This document shows, piece by piece, positions 60,090 through 64,000 of a stretch of DNA of 64,000 nucleotides. The stretch comes from Glaciecola sp028401415. Its GTDB lineage: Bacteria; Pseudomonadota; Gammaproteobacteria; Enterobacterales; Alteromonadaceae. The notes beneath the pieces are model-generated. The model was not told the DNA's origin, did not search any database, and was given only the letters and a program-made list of their open reading frames with translations. Within the stretch, counting starts at the first letter, position 1. The number at the start of each line of letters is the position of its first letter. Location of the stretch: NCBI RefSeq assembly GCF_028401415.2, contig NZ_CP171821.2, forward strand, positions 124,001-188,000. Direction: 5' to 3'. A program made the translations under genes and the position numbers.

Positions 60090-61304
60090 ATGAAACGAGC
60101 CGTCATCACAGGTATGGGTATTGTATCGAGCATTGGCAATAACGCTCAAGAGGTTACTGAGTCGCTGCGTGCCGGGAAGTCAGGCATTCGCTTCTCTCAG
60201 CAATTTGCGGATATGGGCATGCGCAGTCAAGTTTGGGGCAACCCACAAATTGACTTAAGAGAGCATATAGACCGCAAAGTGCTGCGGTTTATGGGTGATG
60301 CAGCAAGTTATGCATATTTGTCGATGGAGCAAGCAATTGAAGATGCGGGCTTAACAGAATCTCAGTATTCAAGTGAGCGTGTAGGCATTATCGCAGGCTC
60401 TGGTGGTGCGTCATCCGATAATCAGGTGGTCTCGGCGGATACGCTTCGAGAAAAAGGCGTTCGCCGCGTAGGCCCTTATATGGTAACTCGATGCATGGGC
60501 AGTACGGTATCGGCATGTTTAGCGACACCATTTAAAATCAAGGGCGTGAATTACTCCATTGCATCAGCGTGTGCCACCAGTGCGCATTGTATCGGAAACG
60601 CTTGGGAGCTGATTCAATTAGGAAAGCAAGACATGGTGTTTGCCGGTGGCGGGGAAGAGCTACATTGGGCGCTATCGAGTCAGTTTGACGGCATGGGTGC
60701 ACTTTCAACTAAATATAATGACAATCCGGCGGTTGCTTCGCGTACCTATGATGCTAATCGAGACGGTTTTGTGAGCGCTGGCGGCGGCGGTATGGTGGTA
60801 GTGGAAGAGCTAGAACATGCGCTTAAACGCGGCGCCAAAATATATGCAGAGCTGGTAGGCTATGGCGCGACTTCAGATGGCTATGATATGGTCGCCCCCT
60901 CCGGTGAAGGTGCAATTCGCTGCATGAAGCAAGCACTTCATGGCTTAGATGAACCCTTGGACTATTTAAATACGCACGGTACATCAACCCCTGTAGGCGA
61001 TGTTAAAGAGTTAGAAGCCATTCAAAGTTTGTTTGGTAACAATAGCCCGGCCATTAGCGCTAGCAAATCCATGACGGGGCACTCACTTGGCGCTGCAGGA
61101 GTGCATGAGTCGATATTTAGTATTTTAATGATGCAGAATGATTTTATTGCACCAAGTATCAACATCGACGAATTAGATGAAGCGGCAAAGGGCTTGGATA
61201 TCGTGACTGAAACCAGAGAGCAGTCTTTAAACCTGGTGATGTCGAATAGCTTTGGCTTTGGCGGCACCAATGCCTCTTTAGTATTTAAAAAATATGGGGC
61301 TTAG
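60090..61304 (+). CDS. fabB: 3-oxoacyl-ACP synthase I
   Basis: A 404-residue condensing enzyme for type II fatty acid synthesis, required for unsaturated chains. The catalytic Cys is in SIASACATSAHC, with His in NTHGTSTPVGD and KSMTGHSLGAAG. N-terminal MKRAVITGMGIVSSIGN matches E. coli FabB. In E. coli fabB is activated by FadR, whose gene is in this window; I see no clear FadR box upstream. The class II aldolase gene follows 2 bp later. Confidence 0.96.
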   Translation: MKRAVITGMGIVSSIGNNAQEVTESLRAGKSGIRFSQQFADMGMRSQVWGNPQIDLREHIDRKVLRFMGDAASYAYLSMEQAIEDAGLTESQYSSERVGIIAGSGGASSDNQVVSADTLREKGVRRVGPYMVTRCMGSTVSACLATPFKIKGVNYSIASACATSAHCIGNAWELIQLGKQDMVFAGGGEELHWALSSQFDGMGALSTKYNDNPAVASRTYDANRDGFVSAGGGGMVVVEELEHALKRGAKIYAELVGYGATSDGYDMVAPSGEGAIRCMKQALHGLDEPLDYLNTHGTSTPVGDVKELEAIQSLFGNNSPAISASKSMTGHSLGAAGVHESIFSILMMQNDFIAPSINIDELDEAAKGLDIVTETREQSLNLVMSNSFGFGGTNASLVFKKYGA

Positions 61305-61306
61305 TC

Positions 61307-62059
61307 ATGAAGTCGCTAAAAGAGTCGGTTTCTGAACAAGAATGGCAAGCGCGCGTAGATTTGGCCGCTTGCTATCGGATGATTGCTCACTATGGCTGGG
61401 ACGATTTGGTGTTTACGCATATTTCAGCTCGTGTGCCAGGGCCAGAGCATCATTTTTTGATTAATCCCTATGGAATGTTGTTTGAAGAAGTTACTGCATC
61501 AAGCCTGGTAAAGGTGAATTTGCAAGGGGAAAAAGTGCAAGACAGTCCGTACGACATCAATCCAGCGGGCTTTGTTATTCATAGCGCAGTTCATGAGTCG
61601 CGAGAAGATGCAAGCTGCGTGATGCACCTACACACAACTGCCGGCGTTGCAATTTCTGCGCTTAAAGACGGTTTACAAGCATACTCACAGCAGTCTTTGT
61701 TTGCCTTAAGCTCGCTCTCTTACCATGACTACGAGGGAGTGGCGCTTAATCCTGACGAAAAAGTAAGGCTAGTGGCAGATTTGGGAAGCACTAATTTCAT
61801 GATATTGCGTAATCACGGATTGCTAACCTGTGCCAGTACCATACCCGATACCTTTCTGTTGATGTTTATTTTACAGCGCGCTTGCGAAATCCAGTTACAA
61901 GCACAAGCGAGTAACCAGCCGCTGATTACAATCAACGATAAGATTTTAGCGGGCATTAAAGCTCAAGCTGATGAAGTCACACGCTCTGCAGGCGGGGCTT
62001 TAGCGTGGCCTGGTATTTTGCGAAAGCTTGATAGAATGTGTCCAGACTTTCGTGACTAA
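61307..62059 (+). CDS. Class II aldolase/adducin family protein
   Basis: A 250-residue metal-dependent protein. The Zn ligands are in MHLHTTAG and the final His in LRNHGLL; the phosphate-binding-like FTHISARVPG and FLINPYG loops are present. Family members include fuculose- and ribulose-phosphate aldolases, but close relatives of this long form have unknown substrates. It starts 2 bp after fabB, so it is cotranscribed with it; the physiological link is unclear. Confidence 0.82.
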   Translation: MKSLKESVSEQEWQARVDLAACYRMIAHYGWDDLVFTHISARVPGPEHHFLINPYGMLFEEVTASSLVKVNLQGEKVQDSPYDINPAGFVIHSAVHESREDASCVMHLHTTAGVAISALKDGLQAYSQQSLFALSSLSYHDYEGVALNPDEKVRLVADLGSTNFMILRNHGLLTCASTIPDTFLLMFILQRACEIQLQAQASNQPLITINDKILAGIKAQADEVTRSAGGALAWPGILRKLDRMCPDFRD

Positions 62060-62122
62060 TACTTTGTTAAACTATACTCGAAGCGTTTTTCTGTTTACAA
62101 AGCTGTTACTGTCCACACTGAC

Positions 62123-63301
62123 ATGAATATCCTGTTTGATGATAACATGCCTTACGCTGCTGACTTTTTCTCCGGTCTAGGGAAGGCCAAGGCCTTTTGT
62201 GCAGGCCAAATAAACGGTGATGATTTGGCTCGGTGTGAGGCTTTGTTGGTGCGTTCAACAACTAAGGTTGACGCTAAACTGATAGAATCTGCGCCCAATC
62301 TTGAATACGTCGCAACCGCAACAGCAGGCTTCAATCATATAGATATCCAAGCGCTTAGACAGCGCTCAATTAAATGGTATGCAGCCGGAGGATGCAATGC
62401 GCGGGCGGTGGCAGAATACGTGACCTGTGGACTCTTTAAGCTCTCTGTTAAACACGATTTCGACCTGCTATCAAAGTCTGTCGGCATTGTTGGAGTGGGT
62501 AATGTGGGCAGTGCCTTATCTTCTATGTTGCAGTCAATTGGTATGAAGGTGGTGGAATACGATCCGCCAAGAGCGCAGCGAGATGAGCACTTTGAGAGTG
62601 CACCCTTTGATGATGTGTTGAAATGCGATGTTATCAGCCTTCATGTCCCTTTAGTCACTCAGGGTGATTTCCCCACTCTGCATATGTTCAATAAGCAAAT
62701 TTTAAACCGCCTTTACCCTGACCAAATCTTAATAAATGCTTGTCGCGGTGAGGTCTTAAGCAACGCGGATTTGCTTGAATGCTTTGAGCAAAATGCGCAT
62801 TCTATGCCAAGGCTGATTTTAGATTGTTGGGAAGGCGAGCCTTGTATTGACAAACGCTTGCTGCCCTACCTAAGTTTTGCTACCGCGCACATTGCAGGTC
62901 ATTCTCTCGAAGGCAAGGCAAACGGAACTGAGATGGTTTATCGTGATTTGTGTCGTCATTTAAACATCAGCCCATCGCTAGATTTACGCCAATTTTTACC
63001 CAAATTTGATAGCAATATCGCATTTGAACCCGTCCTTCAGAGCACCTCCAATGAGCAAGGTGTTCTGACCATCGTCTCAAAAGTCATAGACTGCATGTAT
63101 GACATTGAAAATGATGATAGTTTTTTTCGCCGCTACATGGCAAAATCTGATTCGTTTTCTGAAATTCGTCGCAACTATCCAGTGCGACGTGAATGGCATG
63201 CTGCACGTATCCCCCTTGATCATGTTCAAGGCAACAAGAAAGCAGCAGCCATATTAGAAAAGCTAGGTTTTAGTCTGACCAACGACAGTCGCTGCGCTTA
63301 G
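62123..63301 (+). CDS. pdxB: Erythronate-4-phosphate dehydrogenase
   Basis: A 392-residue D-isomer 2-hydroxyacid dehydrogenase acting in the second step of pyridoxal phosphate synthesis. The NAD-binding motif is VGIVGVGNVGSALSSML near residue 120, Arg in INACRGEVL, and catalytic His in AGHSLEGKANGTEMVYR; a C-terminal PdxB-specific dimerisation domain follows. E. coli PdxB is 378 residues. The next gene is asd, the same neighbourhood as pdxB-usg in E. coli. Confidence 0.94.
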   Translation: MNILFDDNMPYAADFFSGLGKAKAFCAGQINGDDLARCEALLVRSTTKVDAKLIESAPNLEYVATATAGFNHIDIQALRQRSIKWYAAGGCNARAVAEYVTCGLFKLSVKHDFDLLSKSVGIVGVGNVGSALSSMLQSIGMKVVEYDPPRAQRDEHFESAPFDDVLKCDVISLHVPLVTQGDFPTLHMFNKQILNRLYPDQILINACRGEVLSNADLLECFEQNAHSMPRLILDCWEGEPCIDKRLLPYLSFATAHIAGHSLEGKANGTEMVYRDLCRHLNISPSLDLRQFLPKFDSNIAFEPVLQSTSNEQGVLTIVSKVIDCMYDIENDDSFFRRYMAKSDSFSEIRRNYPVRREWHAARIPLDHVQGNKKAAAILEKLGFSLTNDSRCA

Positions 63302-63399
63302 GATTTTTTGAACGCATGTTTTGCCGCATAAAAAGCAAAAGCTGAACGAAAAGTCCAGGATGTTAATCAATCAAAAATACTAGAAAGGACAATGAAGTA

Positions 63400-64000
63400 A
63401 TGTCAAATGTTTACGATGTAGCGGTGCTTGGCGCTACGGGATTAGTCGGTCAGACAATCATGGATATTCTTGCACAAAGAAAATTTCCCATAGGTACGCT
63501 TTATCCACTGGCAAGTGAACGCTCTGCAGGCGGCGAGATTGAGTTTGGCGGCAAAAAGATTGAAGTGCTCAATGCAGACACATTCGATTGGTCTAAGGTG
63601 CAGTTTGGTTTTTTCAGTGCTGGTGGCAGCGTATCCGAAAAGTTTGCGCCCATTGCCGCAGACGCTGGCTGTATCGTGATTGATAACACATCTCAATATC
63701 GCTATGAGCCAGATATTCCATTAGTTGTGCCCGAGGTCAATAGTCACGCTTTGGCAGACTATCGTAATCGAAACATCATTGCCAATCCAAATTGTTCCAC
63801 CATCCAAATGGTAGTTGCTTTAAAACCGATTGCGGATGCTGTGGGCATTGAGCGCATCAACGTCGCTACCTATCAGTCAGTGTCCGGCGCAGGAAAATCG
63901 GCTATGGAAGCGCTGGCGCGGCAAACTGCCGAACTGCTCAACGCAAAGGATGTCACTGGAGAGGAATTTTCCCGTCAAATCGCGTTTAACGCTATTCCTC
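63400..64000 (+). CDS. asd: Aspartate-semialdehyde dehydrogenase (partial, cut at right edge)
   Basis: The first 200 codons are in the window. It starts at ATG 63400 behind GAAAGGAC. The NADP motif VAVLGATGLVGQTIM and the catalytic Cys in NPNCSTIQM are intact, so it is an active-type Asd and not the cysteine-less Usg found at this place in E. coli. It reduces aspartyl phosphate to the semialdehyde on the route to lysine, threonine and methionine. The reading frame remains open to base 64000. Confidence 0.92.
   Translation, partial: MSNVYDVAVLGATGLVGQTIMDILAQRKFPIGTLYPLASERSAGGEIEFGGKKIEVLNADTFDWSKVQFGFFSAGGSVSEKFAPIAADAGCIVIDNTSQYRYEPDIPLVVPEVNSHALADYRNRNIIANPNCSTIQMVVALKPIADAVGIERINVATYQSVSGAGKSAMEALARQTAELLNAKDVTGEEFSRQIAFNAIP

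Noticed and set aside
1..64000. CRISPR array, tRNA or rRNA genes, prophage
   Set aside because: I found no regularly spaced repeats, no tRNA-like cloverleaf with CCA-type end, no rRNA-like sequence and no phage structural genes. A small tRNA on either strand could have been missed by eye.

Overview
This window is a chromosomal segment of a marine gammaproteobacterium, most likely of the Alteromonadales (Alteromonas/Glaciecola/Paraglaciecola type). I infer this from gene order and protein likeness, not from a marker gene. Several blocks keep the gammaproteobacterial order known from E. coli and Vibrio: yoaA-tsaB-slp(yeaY)-fadD-rnd, ycgL-ycgM-ycgN, dsbB...fadR, epmC-yfcL, mnmC/fabB, and pdxB-asd. 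I saw no tRNA or rRNA gene, CRISPR array, prophage or complete insertion sequence.

Layout. 1-6.3 kb: an unidentified gene end, a periplasmic solute-binding protein, asnB, a lipoprotein M28 peptidase, a DUF3025 protein and a YIP1 protein; a long perfect inverted repeat lies between asnB and the peptidase. 6.6-8.6 kb: a NatAB-type ABC exporter. 8.7-23.2 kb: housekeeping and fatty-acid degradation (yoaA, tsaB, slp, fadD, rnd, ycgLMN, dsbB, ndh, fadR, fadH), with FadR-like operators before fadD and fadR. 23.4-27.7 kb: a large hybrid two-component sensor and a tiny membrane protein. 27.7-37.3 kb: a retropepsin-like protease, thioesterase, epmC, an ATP-NAD-kinase-like protein, yfcL, three tandem FlgO-like lipoproteins behind a sigma54-type promoter, a GH43 glycosidase, a Cache protein and a desaturase. 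37.4-46.7 kb: a phosphate-stress island. 46.8-55.5 kb: storage-lipid genes (wax ester synthase, two phasins, TetR regulator), a patatin, and a BlaI/M56 pair. 55.6-64 kb: HMG-CoA reductase, mnmC, fabB, class II aldolase, pdxB and the start of asd.

The most notable content is of two kinds. First, a phosphate-stress island: a lipoprotein metallophosphatase, a divergent PAP2 phosphatase plus glycosyltransferase pair, and a PhoX-type Tat-exported phosphatase followed directly by its own tatABC. All three transcription units have upstream sequences with 11-bp-periodic PhoB half-sites, so they look like one PhoB regulon, possibly combining phosphate scavenging with phospholipid-to-glycolipid replacement. 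Second, a 195-bp fold-back mobile element (MITE-like) in two full copies with perfect 6-bp target duplications, plus a decayed end. All three sit immediately upstream of genes (ndh, the metallophosphatase, fadD), and the decayed end overlaps a FadR-like operator at fadD.
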